DNA of 64,000 nt from Macquaria australasica (lineage: Eukaryota > Chordata > Actinopteri > Centrarchiformes > Percichthyidae). The translations under genes were made by a program, and so were the position numbers. The notes below the pieces were generated by a model. It made no database searches and was not told where the DNA came from. It worked only from the letters and a program-made list of their open reading frames with translations. The DNA lies in contig SEMN01000178.1 in assembly GCA_005408345.1 (NCBI GenBank), forward strand, positions 806,001 to 870,000, in the 5' to 3' direction. Of the stretch, positions 35,661 to 47,249 are shown in pieces (position 1 is the first letter of the stretch; each line of letters opens with the position of its first letter).

Positions 35661-35792
35661 GTGATGAAAATGAGCCGCCGGCTGGCGGCACTTGAGAGGC
35701 ACAACATTGAACGGAGGAATACTGAAGTCGTCTTGTTCTCACTGCTTTTCTCCGCCTGCCTGCTCAATGTCTGGCTGTGGATTCGCAGATAA
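35661..35792 (+). CDS. mff: MFF-like protein, last coding exon with tail anchor
   Basis: After TTTGTGTAG it reads VMKMSRRLAALERHN (heptad-like coiled coil), then IERRNTEVV, then the hydrophobic segment LFSLLFSACLLNVWLWIRR and TAA. The short C-terminal membrane helix with basic end matches the tail anchor of MFF and of FATE1, which place these proteins in the outer mitochondrial membrane. This exon is the strongest evidence for the family. Confidence 0.9.
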   Translation: MMKMSRRLAALERHNIERRNTEVVLFSLLFSACLLNVWLWIRR

Positions 35793-37265
35793 CACACACT
35801 CACTGACATACACACATGTACATTTGTTTGACTAAACTCGTGAGGACCCACATTCGTTTCCTTAATGAATTTTGATAGAATTTCAGCAGCTGTTCAGAAA
35901 ATAGAAGATAGAAGATAGTTTTAGCTATCTAGAATATCAAGCGTAAACATCAGACTTTTGTGTTTGCCACTCAGAATCAAAGAGCAAGGGCTTCCTTCTA
36001 CATCTGGCAGTCACTAATCACACAGGAAGAAATGAATTGTACAAGTGGCACAGAGACCAATTCATACACCCACAGTAACAGGAAATAGACCTGAATGCAA
36101 TGCAACTACAAGCCAGGTTGGGTTTAATGAGGCGACTCTACCACCATGACATCATGTGTCTCTCCACCTACAGATTCATTTTTTTTACCGAATGCATGTT
36201 TTCTAGGGGGTTGTTCAGAGGCATTCTGGGAAATGTAGGACTTGTTGATGAAGTTGAGGGAAAGTGTTCCATAGAACATGATAAATTACAACCCATCTTA
36301 GTTCAAATATCCACACATACACTTCACATGTCAAAAATGGGTCCTCACAAGAACAGCCAAACAAGTGTACACACACACACAAATACACATGTAGTACTTG
36401 GTAAATACTAGAGCATTAATACATCCATTAGCTATATGCACTTATCCTTGTGGGTCGTCCAGGGGCTGAAGCTGATCCCAGCTGCCATTGGGCGAGACCC
36501 TGGAGAGGTCACCAATCAATCACAGGGCTGACACACAGGGACAAACGACCATTCATGCTCATTATTCACACCTACGGTCAATTTAGAGCCTCCAGTTAAC
36601 CTGACCTGCGTGTCTTTGGACTGTGGGAAATCCCGCAAGCACAGAGAGAACATGCAAACTCCACACAGAAAGGACCCAGGTTTAGAACCCAGAACTTTGT
36701 TGGTGTGAGGCGACAGTGCTAACCACTGTGCCACTGCACCATCCTAATATTGGTATCTTTCAGTATAATTAGTCTGTTGTGGGAGCATTACCTTCACTAA
36801 TCTCAAGTATCATTCTGTCAACTTGATGACTAATGCATTTAGACACAGTGTAATGACTGTCAGAGCTAATAATACATTGAAATGGTGTAGCTGTGAGAAC
36901 GGTGTATTTCAAAGGTCATGTAATCTACAGTGTAGTTTTTGCTTTTGTATTTATGCTGTGTTATTAGGTTGATTCCAGTGTTTGGATTGTGACATATTAA
37001 TGTCATATTATTCACTGGTATTCTTATGTTTTTAAAATTTGGATAATTAAAACTGTTGTACTGAGGAATTTAGTAATACCTGGAGACTGCTGTGCTTTTT
37101 TGCAGTGCACATTTGATTGGTTGAGATGAAACGTTTGTGTGAGGGTTTGTCTTTAGAGTTGAAATATTACTCATGTCTGTCACTGGCTGAATTTGTCTAT
37201 TTATTTTTGTTAAAGCTGTGCCATTATTGCAGAATGTATATTTAATAAAGTAGATTTTATATTTA
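35793..37265 (+). other. mff: 3' untranslated region of MFF-like gene
   Basis: No frame of note. A dispersed repeat occupies 36425-36745. AATAAA at 37244-37249 in TTTAATAAAGTAG is the likely poly(A) signal, about 1.45 kb after the stop. Confidence 0.65.
36425..36745 (-). repeat. Teleost interspersed repeat (LINE/SINE-derived)
   Basis: Contains GGGGCTGAAGCTGATCCCAG, CAATTTAGAGCCTCCAGTTA, GTCTTTGGACTGTGGGA and CATGCAAACTCCACACAG, a stretch widely repeated in fish genomes. The strand is uncertain and the family is not named here. It forms part of the MFF-like 3' UTR. Confidence 0.6.
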
Positions 37266-37667
37266 AATTCAGTGCTTTGTGCTGTTTTGTTTGTTTTTTA
37301 ACATTGCATGATGCAAACACAAACTGATTAGTGTGCAGACAGGACCTAATGTTTCAAAATGGGTAGTTCTCCTGGGCAGGTTATTTATCCTTTTGTGTTT
37401 GTTTGTTCTTACAGTAGAAGTCACTGAAATAAAGCCATGAAGGGTGACGGGGCAGTCTAATCATTAAAGGTGGGACACAGGAAGTCCACTTCTGGAGCGA
37501 GGGCTCCACTTGCCTGCTGCACTGTGCAGAGGCACCCAAATCAAATTTCTTCCCTTTGTTTTCCAAATAGTTCCTCCCTACAGACTGTGTAATATGGTGA
37601 CTAATGTGCACTGAGCAGTGAGTGGATCCATGTAGGTGAAACACCAGGAGCAACCTCTCAATATTCA

Positions 37668-40600
37668 TTTATTTAACAAAAGAATGAAATTAATACTAAC
37701 TTAACTCATTTATGAAACAAACATTTGGAGACTCTTTTTGGGGGAGTTTGTCAGAAAAAAATACGATGAAAGAAAACTAAATGACTTCATACATAATATA
37801 AGAAACTGTATGAGATGAATGTTGTAAAAGAACAGATCAGCAAATTGATTTACGTGAATTGTGATTGTACAGCAATGACAAAATTGCATAGAAGGCAATA
37901 CAAATACAATACAGACATTTTTTACAGCTGGTAAACATTGCAAACTGCTCCAACGTAAAGCATGAGCTTAAGTTGGAGTAATCAGTCCTCATGAAGAAAC
38001 TTCACAACAGTTTGAACTGAGCTTTTCTTTGCCAGGCATTTGTCACATTATGGGAAAAGTGCAGTGAATGACTGCTGATGATTAGGTCCACATGCTAACA
38101 GACAACAAAGCTTTTAATGATCATCTATATCGTGGCAGGTGTAGAGGCACTTGTAACATGATTGGACCTTTTTGAAACAGTAACTGCATATGTTGTAGGA
38201 GTGAAGGAAATGGCTTCAAATTGTTCTTTCCTTATACAAAAAGCAGTATGTGTTTGCGTGGTGGACTTTAAGCTGTGGGATGCTCAGTTGCAGGACAGAG
38301 GCCTGGGGTGAGATCAGGTGGGATTATGAAAGCACACATCTGTCAGTTCCAAAAGGTTTCTGTCCAAACTTTTCACATGCTCCTGATTAAAAAAACAGAC
38401 TGTGTGTGTGTGTGTGTGTGTGTGGGGGGGGGGGGGTGCTTACTTTTTAACGCTACCCTCATGCTTACTGTGCATATTGCTTTTAATGACGAATACCAGT
38501 ATGTCATAACGCAGTTCATTTCAGTGCCAGTACGTAAACATTTCCTTGCATATAAGAACTGCTTTGTGGAAGCACACAAGGCAGTGAATAATAGAGGTGA
38601 AACTATTAATTGACTGACAGAAAATTAATGGACAACCACTTTGATAACTGGATAATTTTCCACTGGTTCCAACTTCTCAAATGTGAACATATGCTGCTTT
38701 TCTTAGTCCTCTCAAAGTAGAGACCTCCAGTACTGTAGGTCTGATCAGAGCCATAGATATTTCCCAGCTCATTCTGTGATGTTTCTCAGACACTGTAGGT
38801 AATTCCCTCACACACAACACTGTTTTGATCAAATGACACCGAACTCAATGGATCCCAACTGTACATCCTTTAAGTATTTGGCATTTCATCTTCTGCAACC
38901 AAGTGAGAAGAGAAGATTTGTATTTTGTATTTTGAAATGTTCTGGTCTGATTAATAAAAGGCCCCTCCTCAAAATATCAGTCACATAAGAACATACTGTG
39001 AAATGGGTGTTTCAAGGCTAGGAATGCCAGCAACAGAAATGTAAATGACTTTTTGCTGCTTTTGCAGCTACATTTATGCGCTTGTTTTTACTTGAAGGGA
39101 ATGGCTCATGAAACCCATTCAAAACCTAACCAAAATTCACTATGGCCAATCTGAAAATGAAGCAGCTTTTGAAAGGATGACTTTGTGAAGATTGCAGTCT
39201 ACCATCAGAAACCTGCAACAATCCCACCTGAGGCCTTACAGTTCCCACAGGGTCCATTGTCTTCAAGACTTCAGCTGAGCCCACCAACACACATGACAAC
39301 GCTCAGATAGATATTTTACAGTACCAGCATAAAGGACACTTAATCATGTGCTGGTGATGGCAAAAATGAGTGAACATATTTATTAATTAACACTGGCATT
39401 GTGCTTTTTGCATTCAGTTCCGTAACGCTTTCACGCAACCATGAATAACACGTCAGAACCAGTAATATACCTTTACATTGACTAGGAACCTCTTTTTTTA
39501 GGGATCCACCAATACTAATATTGGTTTGGACACCAGAACATCAGTTGACTTGTGTTGGCAGCTATAAACATGTTTCAGTCTAAATCAGAGTGCTGCATGT
39601 TCGTGACAGGAAGCAGAGCAAAGCAGCTTGACTTTCAAATGATTTCACAAACACAAAGATTGTAGATTTCTGTAGTGGAGAAAAATAACACCATTCACTG
39701 TGGTTGATGACGTTTAGTAGTGGTCTAAGTCCTTATTCCTCGCTAAAATGACAGTTACAACTTATCAGTGCATTCCTAATGAAGTTCTTCTGATGAAACA
39801 CAGTCCTTTAGTGAAATAATCCTACTGACCCTTCACAATTACAACATCGGTTAGTGGACCATTCTTAGCTTCTTTGGTCCAACATTTTTGGTTTTCAGTG
39901 GACATCGGCTATTCTTGACTTTGTGGCTTGATTTAAGAGTTTTTTGTACTGCTGCTACAGAACCAGCAACACCTGTCAACTATAAAAAAATCACTCATAG
40001 GTACACTCCGTTAAATGACACGATTACATTTCTGGAAAAGGGTGACATGCCAATATCTTGAAATGATTGTCTAATAGTCTCTGTTAAGAGTATTACAATA
40101 TTAGAAACCGGGAGAATGACCTCACCCCACAAGATTATTTCACCTGATTTTAACATTTGATGCCTTTTTAAGATGGAGCTTTTCTTGAGTTTACACAAGG
40201 ATTTTGTTTACAGGGATGAGTACCAATCCATTCTGTTACCTTTGGTCAAAAGCAAGAGATGTCGAGCTTAGAGTGTACTCCTGTAATCCAATGAAAAACA
40301 TTCACAGTCAATACCCAACACTCCACTATGCATAGTTCAGTAATGCAAAATTGCCCTAGCCTGGTAATTTACCAAAATTCTATTTAATAGGACGATGGAA
40401 GAGCAGACTAAGTCGATTTTTGCATACATTTCATGTTCACTTCCTCCACTTTCAAATCAAACCTCAATTTAGTGAAATGGTGTCTGAAAATACTTTGCAT
40501 GGTTTGTTTTGATCTACTAACAAGTCAGATGGATGGTAGGTACAGTAATACAAAAGTGCCTGAAAATTTAAATATTCACAATAAAGTGATTGTATGTCAA

Positions 40601-42727
40601 TTTTGTGACTAAAATACTAAAAGATATATTCCCTCCATCTTGTTCTTCAAGCATGGGAAGTGAAATGCTGAATGAATGACTTTAAGAGCCTCTGCTGTTT
40701 GAGAGTGACTCCAACCACTGGGGTCATGCGGGCAGCTAACAAAACTGTCCGACTCTCTCACCCCTCTTGTACAGTGGACACCATGTTCCCAAATCACAAA
40801 AGAATGCCCTTCATGACACGGACATGGTCAGGCGCAACCTGCACAAGTGCACTAGTCCAGGGATGTTTCATAAAGAACTGTGAGGACTGTGCATACTTAT
40901 TGACCCATGCAGCACTTTGACTTCAGGTGGCCATGGTTTCAAGAAAAAAGTTTGCTAGTCTGATCATCTTTTTGAAACTGCTGAACCAAAATGAACAATA
41001 TTTTTCTGAAAGTGTTTTCAAAATAGCCTATGATCTCACTTTAGTGTAGTTTATCAAAGTATATTTTCAAATGCATCTCTGACAGGAAAATTAACATTTG
41101 TTGCCATTGAGAAGATGGATCCACTATTAAGAGTTTCCAGCTTGGTGCACAGGGAGGAGGCACAGAAGAAGAAGAGCAGATTTGATACTGTAGCATTGCC
41201 AAATCGGTTAGTGTTAGGTCAACCGAAAACTGAAAACAAAAAAAGGAAAAACTCATGAGATTAAGTCTTTACTCAGGGAGCTTTGCCTGCCTGAAGTCAA
41301 CGTGCCACAAAGGTCGCCAACATTACTATGTCTAAAATCCTGGTACTCGTACCCATGTGATGGTTGTGCCAGTACCAAACAGGGCCACTGAGAGGCCAGT
41401 TACTTTGCACCAACCATGGAGCAAAACAAGTCTTTTATCAAAAAGGCAACATCTCAACTCACTAATTCAATAGCTCTGGAAATGTAACACAACTGAAAGG
41501 CTCAGCTCTCAGATCCCTCCACGGCACACACTTACACAGGCTATTACAGTACATACACAATGTAAATACCCTATTTACACAGTTAAGAATGTTTATAGTT
41601 TCAATCATTTCTGATTACCCAAGTGCCATGTCTAACTACGGTAAAAAAAACAAAAAACAAAAAACATACACACAAATAACACCTAATGTCAGATGTCTTT
41701 GACGTCATACAGTATATCAAATAAGAAAAACACTCTTAGAAAATAAGTAGTGCAATATATGCAACAAAAAGGTAGCCAATACATTTGGTCCAATGCAACT
41801 AGCGAGCCTCCAGCAACACTTTACTGCTTCCTCTTACTGCTAAATCCTTGTAGCAAGGCCAATTTTTCATCATTAATCATTTGCTTGCATGTTGGAAAAG
41901 GAAAAAATGCTTCGCAAACATTCCCAAATGTGCTGAAATGTCATTGGTGCTGCAGTTAGTCACCATTAGTCTGTAAACACACTAACAATGACACTAAACC
42001 CCGCAGGTCAAAAAATAGTGCATTTAAACACCCCAGCGAGTCATACAACAGTGACAAAAAGAGAACTCCTTCACCTTAAATGTAAAAGTTAAAAATACAT
42101 GTGTGTGTGTGGATGTGTATGCTCTTTATGTTGAATTTTTACAGGAAGATTTTGGCTTTCAGCTTTGCCCACTCCTTTTTATTAGCATACATCATAACTG
42201 AGTTTTAAAAAAAAATAGGTTTTGTCTAACCTCTCGAGCTTGTTAACTTCTATTCAACTTCAAACATCAGTCGCCAAAGTTAAATCCATCACCATCACGA
42301 GAAAGCGCTGAAGGCATCTTACAAAGTTGCATCAGAAAAATAAATATGGGGCAATGAACTTTTCCAGTCACCACTTCATATTATCACACGCATTTAGGAA
42401 AACTGCAAATGCTAAGATGAGACAGGAAGGGGCATCACACTTCTGCTTTTTGCTTCTGATTTCTGGGTTTTCCTAAAATGATGATAAACAATCATAAAAG
42501 GAATGAAGGAAATGTGGACAAACTCCAATCAGGCTGAAAGTGTTTGAATGAATGCTCATGTAAGACATAAGACATAAGAGTATGAAACTGTCTTGGTGTG
42601 GGTCAGTTAAACACAGACAGAGCAGCAGGTTTGGAGGATGAGCTGGGATGTCTGTCACTGTGTTTGCCTGATCGAGCTGCCATCCAATCATTCGTTTGGA
42701 TGATGTTTTTTTCCAGAGGTCATGGGT
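37668..42727 (-). other. amot: Probable long 3' untranslated region of amot
   Basis: About 5 kb downstream of the amot stop on the minus strand holds no credible frame. An AATAAA on the minus strand lies at 37668-37673, about 400 bp from the poly(A) signal of the converging MFF-like gene. Its length as UTR is inferred; an earlier poly(A) site is possible. A TG run with a G run lies at 38400-38436. Confidence 0.4.
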
Positions 42728-42861
42728 TCAGATGAGGATCTCCACCATGTCGTTGTCCATTTCCTGTTGCGTGGACGGGACAGGAAGAGGGGCCTGTTGC
42801 TGTGGGTGGGACTGGACAGGGAGCCTCCGCTCCAGGGTGCTGCTGTGAAACACTGGCACAT
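42728..42861 (-). CDS. amot: Angiomotin, last coding exon (PDZ-binding C-terminus)
   Basis: On the minus strand after TCTGTGTAG it reads (with one carried base) DVPVFHSSTLERRLPVQSHP, a Gln/Pro stretch, and finally EMDNDMVEILI then TGA. PVFHSxTLER and the acidic MVE-x-L-I end are shared with vertebrate AMOT, whose last residues bind PDZ domains. Angiomotins scaffold tight-junction and Hippo-pathway proteins (they bind YAP through motifs in the N-terminal half, outside this window). 44 codons plus stop. AMOTL1 and AMOTL2 are alternatives, but the preceding exons fit AMOT best. Confidence 0.88.
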
Positions 42862-43122
42862 CTACACAGAGATGACAAAGAACATCGAAAGATGATCAGT
42901 CAGAATTTTGGATGATCCAGTCTCTCTGTTCTGTAATCTTGTAGGTTAACCAGTATCTGTTATACAGCACAGTAAAACTATTTATATATTACTACATAGT
43001 GCACTACATTTACTGTCTTTTTATCTGGGTGTCTGAATTCTGAGTGTGACATTTATGCTCAACATAGAGCCTCAAACATTCATACAATGGAAAAATAAAT
43101 GCAGTGCCCATGTGATGTACAC

Positions 43123-43546
43123 TGTTGGAGCCATTGTTGTATTGTTTGTATTATTATGTGTGTGGTACTTGTGGTAATTCCCTGGTTGCCCAGTAGGTGG
43201 TGTGTGGAGATTGGGCAAAGGTATAATTTGATGACGCGGTAATCACACAGCAGGTGTGTTGGTTACCAGAGGAAGCACACAGTTTTTGACCGTCGGATGT
43301 AACGTGAGCATTTGTTTCTTTGTACTTAAGTTGTCTATAAAAGTACATATGGATCGCCGTCTTCACGGTATAACAGCATGTATAGTAAAGAAATAAATTC
43401 ACTTAATGTTTGGCTATACAACAGTTTTGGAAATGTGAATTATTGAACGATGCTACACAAGAGGACGCGTCAATTAGGCCAACTCCGGTATAGCAGCCCC
43501 TCAGTGGCTTGTAAGTTTTCTTGTTTGGTCAAGTCAAGTCACTACA
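43123..43546 (+). repeat. BEL/Pao 5' LTR
   Basis: Begins TGTTGGAGCC and ends GTCACTACA. A TATA-like TATAAAAG lies about two-fifths in (43336) and AATAAA at about 43390. By hand count it differs from the 3' LTR at 8 of 424 positions. Confidence 0.93.
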
Positions 43547-43938
43547 AAAAGTCAAAAACTTCGCTTCACTTGGGACATTGGAATCGGAACGGATGTCATC
43601 TAAGCGAGCGCTGAGGCAGATTCGACGTTGGATTTCTGTGCATTGTTCGTCTCACTGGAGGACGCCGATTACTTCGCTTTGGTTCCCGGGAGGACCCCGA
43701 TCTATTTCACCCAACGTTGGAGTTTACCGATCGGTCCAACTTACGGCGCCCGACAGCTTTCAGAGGTATGTGTAGCGCTACCAACTTCATTAATGGCCAT
43801 TTGAAATTGTGTGCACACAACATTGCAAGCATAATCCCAATGCATTGGTCGCTAAATAAGACTCAACTTTCCAATCGATCGTGATTTTGGTATTAGACCT
43901 ACGTTTATTGTGGATTGTTAAAGGGAAAACGAGACAAT

Positions 43939-46900
43939 ATGGATGGTGGTGAATCTGTTTCGGGCAAGCCTGCCATGGCGGATGCGGCCATGACTGAGGC
44001 TAATGAAGGGAGCAATGTTGATGAAACAAAATCTGTTAAAAGTAAATGGGTTGTTGTTGTTGTTGTTAAAATGACTTACAAGGCACTTGTTGACAAGTTA
44101 GAAAGGCTACAAAATATAAGGAAAGATAAATTAAACAAGGCTAGAAATCTAAGAAAAACAATGCAAGGTTTTATGCAAAAATGGGACATGGCAGAGGTGC
44201 AATGTAAACTTGTAAAGGATAAATCAAAACACATGGTTTGGGGCAAAAATGGTTATTGAGGAGGGTTTCATTACTGATGTGAAACAATGGTTGACAGATG
44301 CTGATGACAATGATGGTTATGGTGATGTGGTTGATGATGTTGAACCTGATGACAGCATATCAAATGTTGCCAGCAAACGCTCTAACAGAAAGAGTACAAG
44401 CAGTAATAAAAGTAGTAAAACTACATCCTCTGCACGTATTAAAGCAGAGGCAGACCAATCTGCACTTCTTGCTCATGCAGCAGTCTTAAAGGAAAAGCAT
44501 GCTTTGGAGGCACAGGAGGAACAGCTGAGAAGAAAAAGGGAACAGCTTGAGCTGGATGCCGAAATAGATAAGATAAGATAAGATAAGCCTTTAATTGTCC
44601 CACAGCTGGGAAATTTTCAGCGTTACAACAGCCATAAAAAGTGTCATATATAGAAATACAATAATAAAATATAATAAAATACAATAAAAATAAATAGAAA
44701 ATAGTCCTGTACACAGTAAAGACAGTAATAATAATAGTGTGACTGAGTGCATTTGTAAGTATGAACAATAGATAAGATAAAAATAAAAATATTGCACATA
44801 TATAATATACATGTACATGAAAGTATTACACAGCAACAGATGAAGTAATAACATCATGAATAAAAAAAAAAATGTATTAAGATAATGCACAGCAGCAGAT
44901 GAAGTAAAGTAGTGAACAGTCTGCTTATTGACAGTCAATGTAGATTACCAGGAGTTGTACTGATTATAGAGTCTGACAGCAGCAGGCAGAAAGGACCTAC
45001 GATACCTCTCCCTCAGACACCGAGGGTGGAGCAGCCGGTCGCTGAAGGAGCTGCCCAGTGCTGACAGAGTGACATGTAGGGGGTGGGAAGTACATGTCAC
45101 AGGTGGGAAGAGCGTCCGTATTGTCTGACCAGTCCAGTTTGTTGTTCAAGTGAACACCCAGATACTTGTACGATCTCACAATCTCAATGTCCGTTCCCTG
45201 GATGTTCACTGGTGTAGGTGGAGGGAGTTTGTGCCTGCCAAAGTCCACCATGAGCTCTTTGGTTTTACCCGCATTGATCTGGAGGCGGTTCTGTTGACAC
45301 CAACCCACAAAGCCCTGGGTCAGTTCTCTGTACTCCCTATCATCCCCGTTGGCAGAGTCGTCAGAGAACTTCTGCAGGTGACAGTTCGAAGTGTTATGGG
45401 TGAAGTCCGCTGTGTAGAAGGTGAACAGGAAAGGCGCCAGAACGGTTCCCTGTGGAGCCCCTGTGCTGCAGAGAAGTGTGTCAGACACACAGTCCTGTAA
45501 CCTCACATACTGTGGCCGGTTTGTGAGGTAGTCCAGGATCCATGCTGCCAGGTGATGGTCCACCCCAGCGTGCTCCAACTTGTCCCCCAGAATCCTGGGC
45601 TGGATGGTGTTAAAAGCACTGGAGAAATGAAAAAACATGATCCTCAGTGTTTCCAGCCTTTTCTAGGTGAGAGAGGGATGTGTGAAGTAGGTAAATGACA
45701 GCATCATCCACCCCAATGCGGGGTCCGCTGCTAAATTAGCTGTTTTGCAAACAGCTTCAGACTCTCTAAGTGACTCGCAAGTGGCATCAAACGGGATGAA
45801 TTCCTACCTGGAAAAGAATATTGGACAAAAAACAACTTCCAAAATGCTCAACCCAGCAGCAAAGTCCTATGAACCCGTACCAAGGAGCACTTTGCCACAA
45901 AGTAGTAGCTTTCCCATACTGTGTAAAGACCCATGGACACAGGAAGCACAGCCCAACAAAACAAGGCAACGATTCACTATTGGACCAAGGCAAGACACAA
46001 AGGTCAACATACAGAACCATTATCACAGGACTGAAATGCATGGAGCAACACCACACCAAACTGTCTCTATACCAGCCTACAACGTGCAGCCTGCACTGGA
46101 GGATGAACAACCACACATGTGGCCTCTACAAGTGCACGGAGACATATGCACCATAATGCACAGACAGAATGAAATAACTGCCACCCTTGTTCAACAACAA
46201 TGCTCAATGTCTTTACCATCTAGGGATATCCCAGTATTTCACGGGGATCCTCTTCAGTACAGAAGCTTCATCAGAGCATTTGAGCATGGTGTGGAATCAA
46301 AAGCTAACAAAGCAGACTGCTTATACTTTTTGGAGAAGTTTACAAGTGGACAGCCAAGAGAACTGGTGAGGAGCTGTCAGCACATGAGCCCTGACAGAGG
46401 TTACACATTGGCAAAAGAGCTTCTACGAGAACACTTCGGAAATTAGTACAAGATTTATATATAGAGAACTTATATAGAGAAGGCCCTGGCTTGGTCTGCA
46501 GTGAGGTCAGAGGATGTGAAGGCACTACAAGCCTATTCTCTATTTTTGCGGGGTTGTTGCAACATAATGGAGGAGCTTCAATATATGCAAGAACTAGACA
46601 TGCCAACAAACATGAGAATGATCATGACAAAGTTGCCTTTCAAACTCAGAGAAAAATGGAGAACAACAGCGCACGATATAATGGAGAGATCTAATCGCAG
46701 AGTTCTGTTTAAAGACCTTGTCATATTCATTGAACGTCAAGTTAAGATAATTTCTGACCCACTCTTTGGGGACATCCAGGACACTTCATTTGGTTCAGCT
46801 GGATTAAGGAGTGTTAACAAGTGCAAGTCTCAGCCCAAGTTCAGCAGAGTTAGAGGTAACAGCTTTGCTACTACCATTACAATGGTTGACGCTACTAAGG

Positions 46901-47160
46901 AATCCAAAGGGTCATGCTTGGTTCCAAAAAGGCACGATTCCATGGAGAAGACTAACCGCGTCTGTGTGCTGCTCTCGAGGTCACTCTTTGGAAGAGTGTC
47001 CACAGCTTAAAATTAAGAAGCATCGGGACAAAATTCTCTTTCTAAAGGAGAAAGAAATTTGTTTTGGCTGCCTGTGTATAGGACACATGAGCAAGGATTG
47101 CGACAGGCGCTTAACTTGCAAAGTTTGTGGTCAAAATCATCCCAGTGTGCTTCATATCAC
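43939..47160 (+). pseudogene. BEL/Pao gag region, interrupted
   Basis: ATG 43939 starts the frame. A (GTT)n run (44050-44068) gives a Val run not expected in gag. The frame stops at 44257-44259, reopens at 44249 with a charged coiled coil (KEKHALEAQEEQLRRKREQL), and is cut at 44567 by the LINE. After 45718 it resumes; there are stops at 46444-46446 and shortly after, and a shift near 46900. It ends with zinc-knuckle-like motifs: CCSRGHSLEECP and CFGCLCIGHMSKDC, then CKVCGQNHPSVLH. The product would bind the element RNA in particles; this copy cannot. Confidence 0.85.
44567..45718 (-). mobile_element. 5'-truncated (TTATC)n LINE inserted in BEL/Pao gag
   Basis: Minus strand, same family as 4595-8039. 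It begins inside the RT (GIGVDDAVIYLLHT side) and ends in (TTATC)n, seen on the plus strand as GATAAGATAAG from 44567. The RT part is open over 44997-45638 with CSTGAPQGTVLAP and FSDDSA. About 300 bases of the C-terminal part are missing near 45105, with a frame change. Gag sequence continues on either side, so the borders are good to a few bases; no clear target duplication was seen. Confidence 0.88.
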
Positions 47161-47249
47161 TTAGAACAGTAGAGCCAGCACAGACATCTAACGATCCAAG
47201 GAAACATCACGTGTCACACCAGCTTCATCAGAAACTTGTGGTCATACAG

